Source: Streptomyces rugosispiralis (lineage in GTDB: Bacteria > Actinomycetota > Actinomycetes > Streptomycetales > Streptomycetaceae). From it: a stretch of 64,000 bases of DNA. The position numbers and the translations under genes are program-made. The notes under the pieces were generated by a model. The model was not told where the DNA came from, did not search any database, and was given only the letters and a program-made list of their open reading frames with translations. This document shows positions 16,815-26,542 of the stretch, piece after piece; within the stretch, counting starts at the first letter, position 1; every line of letters begins with the position of its first letter. The stretch spans positions 186,001 through 250,000 of the forward strand of contig NZ_JANIAA010000007.1 in assembly GCF_024505145.1 (NCBI RefSeq), written 5' to 3'.

Positions 16815-17696
16815 TCAGGCGCTCATCCGGAGAAGTTCGGCCGCCAAGCGGGCGATGTGGTGGCGCCAGGCTTTTTGGGCTTCGGCGCGTTCCGCTTCGG
16901 CGTCCGACGGACCCGTCTGGGTGAGGATGAGGCGGGCGCCGTGGCCGGTGCCCTTGGTGAGTTCCCAGCGGACCGTTCCGGCGGGGCGGCCGTCGCGCTC
17001 CCAGTCGTAGACGAGCACCCGGGGCGGCTGTGCCTCGGTGATCGGGCCCGCCGGGACCGCGTCCGTGCGGAAGCCCGCGGGGACCGGTGCCCCGGCCTCC
17101 GGTTCGGCGGTGGCGCCGGTGGCCGGGCCGGTCAGCGCCCGCCAGGCCGTCTCGGCGGGGCGGACCAGCTGGCGCTCGAAGCGCAGCCGCCAGCCGCCGT
17201 CCTCGGTGGTCTCCACCGTGCCCTCGGCGAGCCCGAACGCCTCGACGTACTGCTCGTGGAGCTCGGCCATGTCGCCATACGCGACCTCGTCGCCGCCGAG
17301 CAGGGCGGCGAGCCCCGTGATGCAGGCGTGCCAGCCGGAGGCGAAGCTGGCCGCGCCGAAGCGGTCGCCGAAGGTGTGGGTGAGGGTCAGCACACAGCCC
17401 TCGCCCTCGGGGCGCAGCTCCCAGCGGAGCTCGTCCTCGCCCCAGGTGAAGGCGAAGACATGGGGCGGGTCGAGTTCGGTGACGACGCCGTCCATGTCCG
17501 GGCCCTCGCGCCCGGGGAAGACGAAGCCCATCCTGCCCCCGACCTCGAGCTCGACCTGGACCTCGGAGGGGAACCAGTGGGCGAGCTGACCGGGCTCGGT
17601 GAGCGCCCGCCAGACCTTCTCCGGGGGATGGGCGAGCCGGCGCTCGATGCGCAGGGCCGAGCGGCCGCCGTCGGACTGGGCGAGGGTGTCTTTCAT
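16815..17696 (-). CDS. SRPBCC (AHSA1-like) protein, two tandem domains
   Basis: A 293-residue protein with two Bet v1/AHSA1-type hydrophobic-pocket domains. The first (about residues 10-150) contains IERRLAHPPEKVWRALTEPGQLAHWFPSEV-like sequence and the second (about 165-285) RFERQLVRPAETAWRALT. Single-domain members are common next to ArsR regulators; a double version is less usual. The ATG (17696) overlaps the ArsR stop by four bases (ATGA), so the two are translationally coupled. The ligand is unknown. Confidence 0.85.
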   Translation of the reverse strand: MKDTLAQSDGGRSALRIERRLAHPPEKVWRALTEPGQLAHWFPSEVQVELEVGGRMGFVFPGREGPDMDGVVTELDPPHVFAFTWGEDELRWELRPEGEGCVLTLTHTFGDRFGAASFASGWHACITGLAALLGGDEVAYGDMAELHEQYVEAFGLAEGTVETTEDGGWRLRFERQLVRPAETAWRALTGPATGATAEPEAGAPVPAGFRTDAVPAGPITEAQPPRVLVYDWERDGRPAGTVRWELTKGTGHGARLILTQTGPSDAEAERAEAQKAWRHHIARLAAELLRMSA

Positions 17697-18079
17697 GGCG
17701 CTTCTCCGTCGGGTGCGTCGGTGGGTGCGTCGCGTGCGTCGGGGGGCTCGGGTTCGCCGGTCTCGTCGGGGAGCTCCGGCATCGTGTCCAGGTGTCGTTC
17801 GAGCGCGTCGAGACGGTCGGTCCACAGCCGACGGTACGGCGCCAGCCAGGCGTCCACCTCGGCGAGCGGCTCCGGGCAGAGCTCGTACCAACGGCGCTGG
17901 GCGTCCCGGCGGACCCGCACCAGACCGGCCTCGCGCAGCACCCGCAGGTGCTTGGAGGTGCCCGGCTGGGTGAGCCCCAGGTGCTCGGTCAGCTCCCCGA
18001 CCAGGCGGGGCCGCTCCAGCAGAAGGTCCAGGATCTGCCGTCGACTCGGCTCCGCGAGCACATCGAACGGTATGGCCAT
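17693..18079 (-). CDS. ArsR-family transcriptional regulator
   Basis: A 128-residue winged-helix regulator. The HTH spans about residues 1-85: FDVLAEPSRRQILDLLLERP, then LTEHLGLTQPGTSKHLRVLREAGLV. It lacks the ELCVCD metal site of arsenic sensors, so it is an ArsR/AHSA1-type repressor rather than a metal sensor. The acidic Pro/Asp-rich tail overlaps the start of the SRPBCC gene. It probably autoregulates this two-gene operon. Confidence 0.87.
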   Translation of the reverse strand: MAIPFDVLAEPSRRQILDLLLERPRLVGELTEHLGLTQPGTSKHLRVLREAGLVRVRRDAQRRWYELCPEPLAEVDAWLAPYRRLWTDRLDALERHLDTMPELPDETGEPEPPDARDAPTDAPDGEAP

Positions 18080-18144
18080 GGCTCCAACATAACGGCTCGG
18101 CTATATAACCACAAGGGAATGCAACCTGTCGGCCGACTGCCTCA

Positions 18145-18804
18145 TCAGGGCTCCTCCGTCGCCGTACTGCGCCGGTTCCACGCCCTTGGGGCCCGCCAGC
18201 CGAACCGCATCGCCGCCAGCCGCACCACAAACGCGACGGCGGCCGCGAGCGCACTCGTGGCCGCCGTAAGGGCGTCGAAATGGAGCAGCAGCGCCGCTAT
18301 CGAGGAGCCGACGAGGGCCGGGACGGCGTACAGGTCCCGGTCCCAGCGCAGCAGCGAGGGCGCCTCATGGGCGAGGAGGTCGCGGAGCACACCGCCGCCG
18401 ACCGCCGTGGCCATGCCGAGGGTGACGGACGAGGTGAGGCCGAGCCCGAAGTCATGCGCCTTCATCGTGCCCTCGACGCAGAACAGCCCCAGCCCGGCCG
18501 CGTCGAAGACCCCCACCGCCGCCGTGATCCGCTCGACCTCGGGGTGGAGGAAGAAGACCAGGGCGGTGGCCACGAGCGGGGTGAAGAAGTAGCCGAGGTC
18601 GGTGAAGGCGATGGGCGGCACCGCGCCGATCACCAGATCACGGAAGACCCCGCCGCCCAGCGCGGTGACCTCGGCGAGCACCGCCATGCCGAAGACATCG
18701 AAGTTCTTCCGCACGGCGAGCAGCGCGCCGGATATCGCGAAGACGAAGATCCCGGCGACTTCCAGGGCGTGCTGGACGGACGGGGTGAACAGTTCGGTGG
18801 GCAC
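18145..18804 (-). CDS. Trimeric intracellular cation (TRIC) channel family protein
   Basis: A 219-residue integral membrane protein with about seven helices in the duplicated arrangement of the TRIC/UPF0126 family. Each half carries a glycine-rich signature: GGGVFRDLV near residues 50-58 and GGGVLRDLL near 136-144. These channels conduct K+ or other monovalent cations. GTG start at 18804. It is transcribed alone, towards the ArsR gene. Confidence 0.88.
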   Translation of the reverse strand: MPTELFTPSVQHALEVAGIFVFAISGALLAVRKNFDVFGMAVLAEVTALGGGVFRDLVIGAVPPIAFTDLGYFFTPLVATALVFFLHPEVERITAAVGVFDAAGLGLFCVEGTMKAHDFGLGLTSSVTLGMATAVGGGVLRDLLAHEAPSLLRWDRDLYAVPALVGSSIAALLLHFDALTAATSALAAAVAFVVRLAAMRFGWRAPRAWNRRSTATEEP

Positions 18805-18857
18805 CCGCCATTGTTATCCGCGAGCGCCCACGGCCCCGTCCGGACCCCCGTCCCGTC

Positions 18858-19958
18858 TCAGCTGTCGGTCTTCTTCGTCACCTTCTGTGCCGACCCGGCA
18901 CCGGGCTTCTCCTCCGGTACCTGGTCGGATGCGTTCTCCGGATGGTGACAGGCCACCTGGTGACCGGTGGCCAGCGACACCAGCGGCGGCTCCTGCTGCT
19001 TGCACACCTCGGTCGCCTTCCAGCACCGGGTGTGGAAGCGGCAGCCGGACGGCGGGGCGATCGGCGAGGGCACATCGCCCTTGAGCAGGATCCGCTCCCG
19101 CTTGGCGCGCCGCCTGGGGTCCGGCACCGGCACCGCGGACAGCAGCGCCTTGGTGTACGGGTGCATGGGGCGCTCGTAGAGGTCCTTGCGGTCCGCCAGC
19201 TCGACGATCTTCCCCAGGTACATCACCGCGATCCGGTCCGACACATGGCGGATGACCGACAGGTCGTGCGCGATGATCACATACGTCAGGCCCAGCTCGT
19301 CCTGGAGGTCGTCCAGCAGGTTGACCACCTGCGCCTGGATCGACACATCCAGCGCCGAGACCGGTTCGTCGGCCACGACCAGCTTGGGCTTGAGGGCCAG
19401 CGCCCGAGCGATGCCGATGCGCTGCCGCTGACCGCCGGAGAACTCGTGCGGATAGCGGTTGTAGTGCTCGGGGTTGAGCCCGACCAGTGCCAGCAGCCGC
19501 TGGACCTCCGCCTTGATCCCGCCCTCGGGGGTGACGCCCTGGAGCCGGAAGGGCGCGCTGACGATCGCGCCGACGGTGTGCCGGGGGTTCAGCGAGGAGT
19601 ACGGGTCCTGGAAGATCATCTGGACGTCACGCCGCATCGGCCGCATCTGGGCGGTGTTGAGATGCGTGATGTCCTTGCCCTCGAACTCGATCTTGCCCGA
19701 GGTGGGTTCGAGCAGCCGGGTGACCAGCCGCCCCATGGTGGACTTGCCGCAGCCCGACTCGCCCACCACGCCCAGGGTCTCCCCCGGCCGGACGTCGAAG
19801 TCGAGCCCGTCGACCGCCTGGACCGCACCGGACTGCCGCTGGAGCAGCCCCTTCTTGAGCGGGAAGTGCTTGACCAGACCCGACACCTTGAGCAGGGGCT
19901 CGGGCGACGTCGTCGCCTTCTCCGGGACCGTCATCTTCGGATCCTTCGTGTCGGTCAC
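18858..19958 (-). CDS. Oligopeptide ABC transporter ATP-binding subunit (DppF/OppF-like)
   Basis: A 366-residue ATPase that powers peptide import. Walker A is GESGCGKST, the signature is [15 protein letters not shown], Walker B is [12 protein letters not shown], and the H-loop His follows in IIAHDLSV. The C-terminal oligopeptide region with its cysteine cluster ([14 protein letters not shown]) is typical of DppF/OppF and probably binds an Fe-S cluster or zinc. The GTG at 19958 overlaps the stop of the preceding ATPase gene by four bases, which decides the start. It is the last gene of the five-gene operon. Confidence 0.93.
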   Translation of the reverse strand: MTDTKDPKMTVPEKATTSPEPLLKVSGLVKHFPLKKGLLQRQSGAVQAVDGLDFDVRPGETLGVVGESGCGKSTMGRLVTRLLEPTSGKIEFEGKDITHLNTAQMRPMRRDVQMIFQDPYSSLNPRHTVGAIVSAPFRLQGVTPEGGIKAEVQRLLALVGLNPEHYNRYPHEFSGGQRQRIGIARALALKPKLVVADEPVSALDVSIQAQVVNLLDDLQDELGLTYVIIAHDLSVIRHVSDRIAVMYLGKIVELADRKDLYERPMHPYTKALLSAVPVPDPRRRAKRERILLKGDVPSPIAPPSGCRFHTRCWKATEVCKQQEPPLVSLATGHQVACHHPENASDQVPEEKPGAGSAQKVTKKTDS

Positions 19959-21097
19959 AGCTTCGGCGCAATCTCTTCGGTCCAGATCCGGGTGCGCTCC
20001 TCCTGCGTCATATGGCACGCGGAGAAGTGCCCGCCGCCCCCGGCCTCGGTCAGCTCCGGCCGCTCGGTGCGGGTGAGGTTGTCCTTCGGCACATCGGCGT
20101 ACGGGCAGCGCGGGTGGAAGGCGCAGCCGGACGGCACGTTGATGAGGCTGGGCGGGGAGCCCTTGACCGGGATGAGCCGCTCGGTCTGGTCGCGGTCGAT
20201 TCGGGGCATCGAGCCCAGCAGCCCCCAGGTGTACGGATGCTGGGGCTCGTAGAAGACCTTCTCGGCCGGCCCGCGCTCGACACAGCGGCCGCCGTACATC
20301 ACCAGCAGATCGTCGGCGAGCTCGGCGACCACGCCCAGGTCGTGGGTGATGACGATGACCGCGGAGCCGAACTCCTTCTGCAGATCCCGGATGAGGTCGA
20401 GGATCTGCGCCTGGACGGTGACGTCCAGGGCGGTGGTCGGCTCGTCGGCGATCAGCAGCTCGGGGTTGTTGACCAGCGCCATCGCGATCATGGCGCGCTG
20501 GCGCATCCCGCCGGAGAACTCGTGCGGATAGCTGTCCACCCGCTTGTCGGGCTGCGGGATGCCGACGCGGTCCAGCAGCTCGATCGCGCGCTTGCGGGCC
20601 ACCTCCTTGGTGACCTCGTGGTGCACCCGGTACGCCTCGATGATCTGGCGGCCGATGGTGTAGTACGGGTGCAGCGCGGACAGCGGATCCTGGAAGATCA
20701 TCGACATCTCGCGGCCGCGCAGCTTGCGCACCTCGTCGGGGTCGGCGCCCAGCAGCTCCTGGCCGTTGAGCCAGATCTCACCGGAGATCCGCGCCTTGCG
20801 GCGGCCGTACTGGCCCGCGGTGTGCAGCCCCATGATGCCGAGCGAGGTGACGGACTTGCCGGAGCCGGACTCGCCGACGATGCCGAGCGTCTTGCCCTTC
20901 TCCAGCCGGAAGCTGAGCCCGTCCACGGACTTCACCAGACCGTCGTCGGTCGGGAAGTGGACGTGCAGATCGCGCACCTCGAGGAAGGCGGTGGGGGCGG
21001 GCGAGCCCGCCGCGGCCACCTCGCCCACGGCGGCGGTGCCGGTGGTCGGCAGCTCGCCGTCCCCGGGCTGTCCGGAGGGCTTGGTCAGGTCGCTCAT
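19955..21097 (-). CDS. Oligopeptide ABC transporter ATP-binding subunit (DppD/OppD-like)
   Basis: A 380-residue ATPase, partner of the DppF-like subunit. A 40-residue Gly/Ala/Pro-rich N-terminal extension precedes the nucleotide-binding domain with Walker A GESGSGKS, signature [15 protein letters not shown] and Walker [13 protein letters not shown]. The C-terminal oligopeptide extension has [10 protein letters not shown] and a later SACHM cysteine. The ATG at 21097 overlaps the permease stop (ATGA), so translation is coupled. Confidence 0.93.
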   Translation of the reverse strand: MSDLTKPSGQPGDGELPTTGTAAVGEVAAAGSPAPTAFLEVRDLHVHFPTDDGLVKSVDGLSFRLEKGKTLGIVGESGSGKSVTSLGIMGLHTAGQYGRRKARISGEIWLNGQELLGADPDEVRKLRGREMSMIFQDPLSALHPYYTIGRQIIEAYRVHHEVTKEVARKRAIELLDRVGIPQPDKRVDSYPHEFSGGMRQRAMIAMALVNNPELLIADEPTTALDVTVQAQILDLIRDLQKEFGSAVIVITHDLGVVAELADDLLVMYGGRCVERGPAEKVFYEPQHPYTWGLLGSMPRIDRDQTERLIPVKGSPPSLINVPSGCAFHPRCPYADVPKDNLTRTERPELTEAGGGGHFSACHMTQEERTRIWTEEIAPKL

Positions 21098-22092
21098 CCG
21101 AGCCTCACTCGCGGGTCGATGACGGCGTACAGGAGGTCCACGACGAGGTTGGCGACCACGATGAAGACGGCCGCGATCAGGGTGACGCCGAGGATGACCG
21201 GCAGGTCCTTCTCGGTGATCGCGTTCACCGCGAGCCGCCCGAGGCCGGGCAGGTTGTAGGTGGTCTCGGTGAGGACCGCGCCGCCCAGCAGCGCGCCCAG
21301 GTCGAGGCCGAGCAGGGTGAGGACCGGGGTCCAGGTCGAGCGCATCGCGTGCCGGCCGATGACCACCCGCTCCCGCAGACCCTTGGCGCGGGCGGTACGG
21401 ATGTAGTCCTCGCCCATGATCTCCAGCATGGTGGCCCGGGTGAGCCGGGCGTACATCGCCGCGTAGAGGAAGGCGAGCGTGATCCACGGGAGGATCAGGC
21501 TCTCGAACCACATCGCCGGATCGTCAGCGAACCCCTTGTAGTCCACGTTGACCCACTTCAGCGAGTAGCTGAAGATCGCCAGCGAGAGCAGACCGGTGAA
21601 GTAGATCGGCAGCGAGACACCGGCCAGCGCGACCGTCATCGCCGAGCGGTCCCACAGGGTGCCCCGGCGCAGCGCCGAGACGACACCGGTGGTGATGCCG
21701 CCCACCAGCCACAGCAGACAGGCGCCCGCGGCGAGCGAGAGGGTGACCGGCATGGCGTCGGTGAGCTGCGGCCACACCGCCTGCTCGGTGCGGAAGGAGT
21801 AGCCGAAGCAGGGTGCCGGGCAGTGGGTGACGTCCGTGCCGTTGGCGTAGTCCCGGCCGGCGAAGAGGCCCTGGACGAAGTGCCAGAACTGCACCAGGAC
21901 CGGATCACCGAGGCTGAGCTTCTGCCGGATGCCCTCGATGGCCGCGGGGTCGGCCTGCTTGCCGACGAACAGCAGCGCGGGATCGGCACCGGCCCACTTC
22001 GGGATCACGAAGAAGATGGCGAAGGTCGTAAGGGTGACGACCAACAGCATCACGACGACGGCGAACAAGCGCCGGATGAGATAAGCAAGCAC
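21094..22092 (-). CDS. Oligopeptide ABC transporter permease (DppB/OppB-like)
   Basis: A 332-residue inner-membrane permease with about six helices. The first helix MLAYLIRRLFAVVVMLLVV is the OppB hallmark. The EAA-type cytoplasmic loop near residues 222-245 reads DYIRTARAKGLRERVVIGRHAMR. The C-terminus [18 protein letters not shown] fits the family. GTG start at 22092. It follows the binding-protein gene with a 136-nt gap. Confidence 0.93.
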   Translation of the reverse strand: MLAYLIRRLFAVVVMLLVVTLTTFAIFFVIPKWAGADPALLFVGKQADPAAIEGIRQKLSLGDPVLVQFWHFVQGLFAGRDYANGTDVTHCPAPCFGYSFRTEQAVWPQLTDAMPVTLSLAAGACLLWLVGGITTGVVSALRRGTLWDRSAMTVALAGVSLPIYFTGLLSLAIFSYSLKWVNVDYKGFADDPAMWFESLILPWITLAFLYAAMYARLTRATMLEIMGEDYIRTARAKGLRERVVIGRHAMRSTWTPVLTLLGLDLGALLGGAVLTETTYNLPGLGRLAVNAITEKDLPVILGVTLIAAVFIVVANLVVDLLYAVIDPRVRLG

Positions 22093-22228
22093 TGTGCGCG
22101 GCCCGGGGGTGGCCCGTGATACCCCGGTCTGGGGGGATCACGGGCCACCGCCCGCGGCCATCACCTGCCCTTCGGGCCTATCGGGTGCGGCGATGGTTAA
22201 CGTGTGCGGCGGATCGGGTGACCGGCCG

Positions 22229-23989
22229 TCACTTGACGACGCCCAGCTGGGAGTAGTCGTAGCGGCCGTTGTAGGCCGCCGACGAGAAGGCGTTCGTCAG
22301 CCGCGAGCTGCGCCAGGTGATGTTCTTCTCGTAGATGAACGGCATCTGCACCGCCAGGTCGCTGACCTTGTGGTTCATCTTCTGGTAGATCGCCCCGGCC
22401 TTGCTGGGGTCGGTCTCCTTGAGCGCGTCGTCGAAATACTTGTTGATCTCCGAGTCATTGGTCTCGGAGACGTTGTAGTTACCGGTCTGCTCGATGAAGC
22501 GGCCGTCGATCAGCGGCTGGGAGAAGCCCTGGCCGGTGGGGAAGTCCGGGCCCCAGCCGGTCATGGACAGGCCGTAGCCGCGCTTCTTCATCACCGCCGG
22601 CGAACCGGTGATGCTGGCGGAGGTGCTGCCCTGGATCGGCTCCACGTTGAGGCTGATGCCGACCTTCTTCAGCGACGCCTGGAGCGCCTCGGCGGCATCG
22701 ACCTCGGCGGGCTGGTCGTTGCGGGCCACGATGCTGGTGGAGAAGCCGCCCGGCTTGCCGCACTGCTTGAGCTCGTCCTTGGCCTTGGCCTCGTCCGCCT
22801 TGCCGCCGCGCTTGAGGATGCCGTACGGGTCGTAGTCGTCCGAGCCCTTGACGCTCTTGGGGAGCATGTTGGTGGCGATGTCACCACCGGCCTGCGGGCC
22901 ACCGCGGGTGGTCTGGAGCGACTTGTAGTCGGTGCCGTAGATGACCGCCTTGCGGCAGTGGATGTTGTCGAACGGCTTGACCTTGGTGGTGAAGTCGACG
23001 TACCGGACGAAGCTGGTGGTGATGTTGTCGACGTTGCCCTTGTGCTGCTTGAGGGCTTCGTTACGGCCCGAGGGAGTCATACCGGTGGCGCTGAGGAAGA
23101 CGTCGTAGTCCCCCTTGATCATCAGCCGGTCGATCGCCTCGAGGTTGGAGTTGAAGGTGACCGAGACCTTGTCCGGCAGGGCCGGGCGGATCGGGTCGGA
23201 CGCCTTCTTCCAGTTGGTGTTGCGGACCAGCGACAGGCTCTTGCCCGGGGTGTACGACTGGACCTTGTACGGACCGGAGGAGAACGGCCGGTTGGTGTAC
23301 TTGGCGCCGGTGTCCTTGTCCGCCTTCACCGGGGAGCCGGTCGGCATCGCGAGCATCTGCTCGAAGTCACCGTTGGGCTTGGCGAGGTTGAAGACGACCG
23401 TCTTGTCGTTCGGCGTCTCGATCGCCTTCAGACCCAGCTTGTCCTTGGACTTGTCCTTGTACGGGCCCTTGTACTCGCCCTTGGGGTCCAGGACCTGGCG
23501 CAGATAGCCGGGGCCGCCGGAGACGACGTCCTTGGCCCAGATGCGCTCGATGCCGTACTTGACGTCCTTGGACGTGATCGGGGAGCCGTCCTCCCAGGTG
23601 ATCCCGTCGCGCAGGGTGTAGGTGTAGGTCTTGCCACCGTTGGTGATCTTGCCGGTGGAGGTGGCGAGGTCCGGGGTCAGCTCATTCGCCGCGTTGCCCG
23701 GCTTCGGCGTGTAGGAGATCAGTTGGCGCGCGTAGAAGCGGGAGAAGTCCCAGGCGAACCCGTAGTACTGACGCTGCGGGTCGAGGGAGTCGAACTCCTG
23801 CTTGTTGATGAACTTGAGGGTGCCGCCCTTCTTGGCGGACTTGGCGGCGACACCCTTCACCGCGGCGTTGAACCCGGCGCCCGAGCCCTCGTCGTCGGAA
23901 CTGCCCCCACCGCAAGCGGCGGTGGCCAGCAGAGCGCCGACGACAGCCGCCGCTCCGGCGATCCGCCTGCTTCTCGACGAACGTTTCAT
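22229..23989 (-). CDS. Oligopeptide ABC transporter substrate-binding lipoprotein
   Basis: A 586-residue SBP_bac_5 family lipoprotein that captures peptides outside the membrane. The signal peptide ends in LLATAAC with lipobox Cys26. A Ser/Asp/Gly linker follows, then the binding domain with DGITWEDGSPITSKDVKYGIERI-type family sequence near residue 130. Length is normal. ATG start at 23989. Its position between the two permease genes is unusual; most dpp/opp operons start with the binding protein. Confidence 0.92.
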   Translation of the reverse strand: MKRSSRSRRIAGAAAVVGALLATAACGGGSSDDEGSGAGFNAAVKGVAAKSAKKGGTLKFINKQEFDSLDPQRQYYGFAWDFSRFYARQLISYTPKPGNAANELTPDLATSTGKITNGGKTYTYTLRDGITWEDGSPITSKDVKYGIERIWAKDVVSGGPGYLRQVLDPKGEYKGPYKDKSKDKLGLKAIETPNDKTVVFNLAKPNGDFEQMLAMPTGSPVKADKDTGAKYTNRPFSSGPYKVQSYTPGKSLSLVRNTNWKKASDPIRPALPDKVSVTFNSNLEAIDRLMIKGDYDVFLSATGMTPSGRNEALKQHKGNVDNITTSFVRYVDFTTKVKPFDNIHCRKAVIYGTDYKSLQTTRGGPQAGGDIATNMLPKSVKGSDDYDPYGILKRGGKADEAKAKDELKQCGKPGGFSTSIVARNDQPAEVDAAEALQASLKKVGISLNVEPIQGSTSASITGSPAVMKKRGYGLSMTGWGPDFPTGQGFSQPLIDGRFIEQTGNYNVSETNDSEINKYFDDALKETDPSKAGAIYQKMNHKVSDLAVQMPFIYEKNITWRSSRLTNAFSSAAYNGRYDYSQLGVVK

Positions 23990-24119
23990 AGTTGCTGCAA
24001 CCTCCGGGTTAGAGCGGTCCTAGGCGTGGCGCCGCGGAATACCTTGGAGAGCCGTCTGCCGGATGCGGCAGGGGCTGCTGATGCGTTGGAGTACGACCGG
24101 GCGGCCGTGTGCCGCACCG

Positions 24120-25124
24120 TCATCGGGTGCCCTTCGGATCCAGTGCGTCGCGGACGCCGTCACCGAAAAGGTTGAAGGCCAGCACCGTGACGAAGATCGC
24201 CACACCCGGGATGATCATGAACATCGGATCGTCCTCGTAGGTGCCGACCGCCTTGGAGAGCATCTGCCCCCAGGAGGCGGTGGGCGGCTTCACACCCGCG
24301 CCGAGGAAGCTGAGCGCGGCCTCCGTGAGGATGTTGGTGGGGATCATCAGCGTCGCGTAGACGGTGATCGGCGCCACCAGGTTGGGCAGCAGCTCACGGA
24401 AGAGGATGTAGCGCCGGCCGGCGCCCAGGCTCCGCGCGGCCTCGATGTACTCCTTCTCGCGCAGCGACAGCGTCTGGCCGCGCACGATGCGGCCGACGTA
24501 CGGCCAGCCGAAGAAGCCGATGACCGCGACCAGGATGGCGATGCGCACTCCGCTGCCGGTCAGTCCCATCAGGTCGTTGGGGAGCACCGAGACCAGGGAG
24601 ATGATGAAGAGCAGCTGCGGGAAGGCCAGCAGCATGTCCATCACCCGGCTGATCAGCGAGTCCACCCAGCCGCCGAAGTACCCGGCGATGATGCCGAAAA
24701 TGGTGCCGAGGACCACCGCGACCACCGCCGCGAGGAAGGCCACGAGCAGCGAGATCCGGGCGCCGTAGATGACCCGGCTGAAGACATCGCGGCCGTTGGA
24801 CGGCTCCACGCCGAAGAGGAAGTCCGAGCTGATACCGCCCAGGGATCCCTTCGGGGTGCCGAACAGCGGGTCGATCTCCTCCTGGTGGAACTCATTGGGC
24901 GGATGCCCGAGCAGACTCACGATCAGCGGAGCGAAGATCGCCACCAGTACGAGGAAGACGACAACGATGCCACCCGCCAGTGCGAGCTTGTCCCGCTTCA
25001 GGCGTGACCAGGCGATCTGCCGCAGCGATCTGCCTTCGACGGACGCTTTGACCACATCCGCCGCTACATCGGCAGTCGCGACCGGATCGCTGTCCGTGCT
25101 CGTGCCGTGCAATGGTGCCGTCAT
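24120..25124 (-). CDS. Oligopeptide ABC transporter permease (DppC/OppC-like)
   Basis: A 334-residue permease. The N-terminal OppC_N segment is LRQIAWSRLKRDKLALAGG, and the EAA loop near residues 215-240 is EYIEAARSLGAGRRYILFRELLPNL. The C-terminus LFGDGVRDALDPKGTR is diagnostic for the DppC/OppC family. The ATG at 25124 is chosen over a longer frame because it leaves the standard N-terminus. It is the first gene of the operon in transcription order: permease, binding protein, permease, ATPase, ATPase. Confidence 0.92.
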   Translation of the reverse strand: MTAPLHGTSTDSDPVATADVAADVVKASVEGRSLRQIAWSRLKRDKLALAGGIVVVFLVLVAIFAPLIVSLLGHPPNEFHQEEIDPLFGTPKGSLGGISSDFLFGVEPSNGRDVFSRVIYGARISLLVAFLAAVVAVVLGTIFGIIAGYFGGWVDSLISRVMDMLLAFPQLLFIISLVSVLPNDLMGLTGSGVRIAILVAVIGFFGWPYVGRIVRGQTLSLREKEYIEAARSLGAGRRYILFRELLPNLVAPITVYATLMIPTNILTEAALSFLGAGVKPPTASWGQMLSKAVGTYEDDPMFMIIPGVAIFVTVLAFNLFGDGVRDALDPKGTR

Positions 25125-25633
25125 CGTGGTGGAGACCCCTCTCGACCGGTGGTGACCGGCCCACGACTCGCCGCTGTGGCGGCTTTGTTCACAACCTGGG
25201 TGAAAGTCGCGTTCTGGTACGGAACCTTTCTGGAAGGGGTCGTACGCAGGAACCGCACCCCTTGGAGCGGGAGTCTTCAACGCGTTTGTGATCACCCGCC
25301 AGTACTCCCGGGCAATGGATGCCTAACCGTGATGTGAGGAGTACCGCTCCGCTATACGGACGGTCGCGACACGAGAACGCAGCAGTAACCTCACGCCCGT
25401 AATGGGGTGTTCGGCCGGATAGGGGCGGAAGGCCGGTCGGGCAATCCCGTCAATCGGTGCCCGGGGTCATCGGGCACGCGGGGTCGCCGGGCACGCGGAG
25501 TCCTGGGCGCGCGGGGTCGTCGGGCCCGCGGAGTCCTGGGCGCGCGAACTCACGGGCGCGCGGGTGAGTACGCGCCGGGGCGCGGTGGCTCCGTACGCGG
25601 AAGGCAGTGACTCAGTACGCGGGGCGCGGCGGC
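25125..25633. other. Gene-free 509-bp region ahead of the peptide operon
   Basis: No convincing gene is present. The part near 25150-25400 should hold the peptide-operon promoter, but I could not settle on one pair of hexamers. From about 25460 to 25560 there are four alternating degenerate units of 16-18 bp around GGGTCGCCGGGCACGCG and GAGTCCTGGGCGCGCG. Near 25615-25660 a further direct repeat TACGCGGGGCGCGGCGG overlaps the end of the SseB-like gene. Confidence 0.6.
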
Positions 25634-26431
25634 TCAGTACGCGGGGCGCGGCGGCGGATAGCCGTAGCCGTACGACGGCGGCGCGGCGGGCGCGGCGCCA
25701 TAGGCGTCACGGTCGAAGAACGGGCGGGCGTTGGCCCGCATCCACATGGCGACGGGGTCGTACTCGTCCGAGAGCGCGACCGTGGAGACCGGCAGCCCGT
25801 CCGGCACGGCGGTGATCGACTGCTCCATCATCACCCGCACCGACTGCACCGCCGCCGCCCCGGTGTCGTACAGATCCAGGCCGATCGCCAGGTACGGGGC
25901 GCCCAGCGCGGGTTGCACCCAGGCGCGCCGCAGCGAGCGCACCGCCACGGTGCGATGCGCGTTCTGCCCCAACAGGGCGTAGAACTGCGGGATGTCGATG
26001 GCGGGGTCGGACAGCCGCAGCGGTCCGGCGGGCAGCCGGTCCAGACCGCCCGCGATCCGGCGCAGATCCGGCCAGGGGATGCCCACTCCGCCGCCGTGGG
26101 CGTGGGGATTGAGCCAGAGGCCGTAGCGGTCGCGGTAGAGCGAGTCGGCGATGAGGCGTCCGTCGACCACCTCATGCGCGCGGTTCCAGCCACTGGCGGC
26201 CAGTTCCTGCGCGGAGGTCACACACGGGGCGTAACCGAGGCCCTCCACGTCCATGTTCCCGTACTGGGCGTCGGGCGAGCCGGGCGCGCCGTGCCACAGC
26301 AGCATCCAGACCTGGCCCTCGCCGATGGCGTGCAGCAGCGCCTCGTAGGCGTCGTACCGGCCGGGAGCGACCTGCTGCAACGCTCGCTCAACCTGGCCGG
26401 CCGCCGCCCCCCAATCCGCGCCCGCGCTCAC
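25634..26431 (-). CDS. SseB-like protein (enhanced serine sensitivity family, C-terminal-domain type)
   Basis: A 265-residue protein related to the SseB family, whose E. coli namesake affects serine sensitivity. The central part includes VWMLLWHGAPGSPDAQYGNM, and the C-terminal region contains the beta-rich SseB_C-like segment ending in WMRANARPFFDRDAYG before a Tyr/Pro/Gly-rich tail. No catalytic motif is seen. GTG start at 26431. The next gene upstream (26543-27349) encodes a paralogous protein, so the pair probably forms an operon. The location just before the glycine/serine gene cluster is suggestive but not proof of a link. Confidence 0.7.
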   Translation of the reverse strand: MSAGADWGAAAGQVERALQQVAPGRYDAYEALLHAIGEGQVWMLLWHGAPGSPDAQYGNMDVEGLGYAPCVTSAQELAASGWNRAHEVVDGRLIADSLYRDRYGLWLNPHAHGGGVGIPWPDLRRIAGGLDRLPAGPLRLSDPAIDIPQFYALLGQNAHRTVAVRSLRRAWVQPALGAPYLAIGLDLYDTGAAAVQSVRVMMEQSITAVPDGLPVSTVALSDEYDPVAMWMRANARPFFDRDAYGAAPAAPPSYGYGYPPPRPAY

Positions 26432-26542
26432 CTGGGTCCGCCCCTTCTCATCGCCTTGCCCACACCTCACCGGGGAGCGTGCTCGCACCCCTTCTGGTCA
26501 TCAAACCAGCTTACGGGCCCCGGCAGCGGACCCAGGGGTGAG

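Noticed and set aside
22094..24175. A 693-codon plus-strand frame opposite the binding-protein gene
   Set aside because: Antisense of a clear lipoprotein with lipobox and family motifs.
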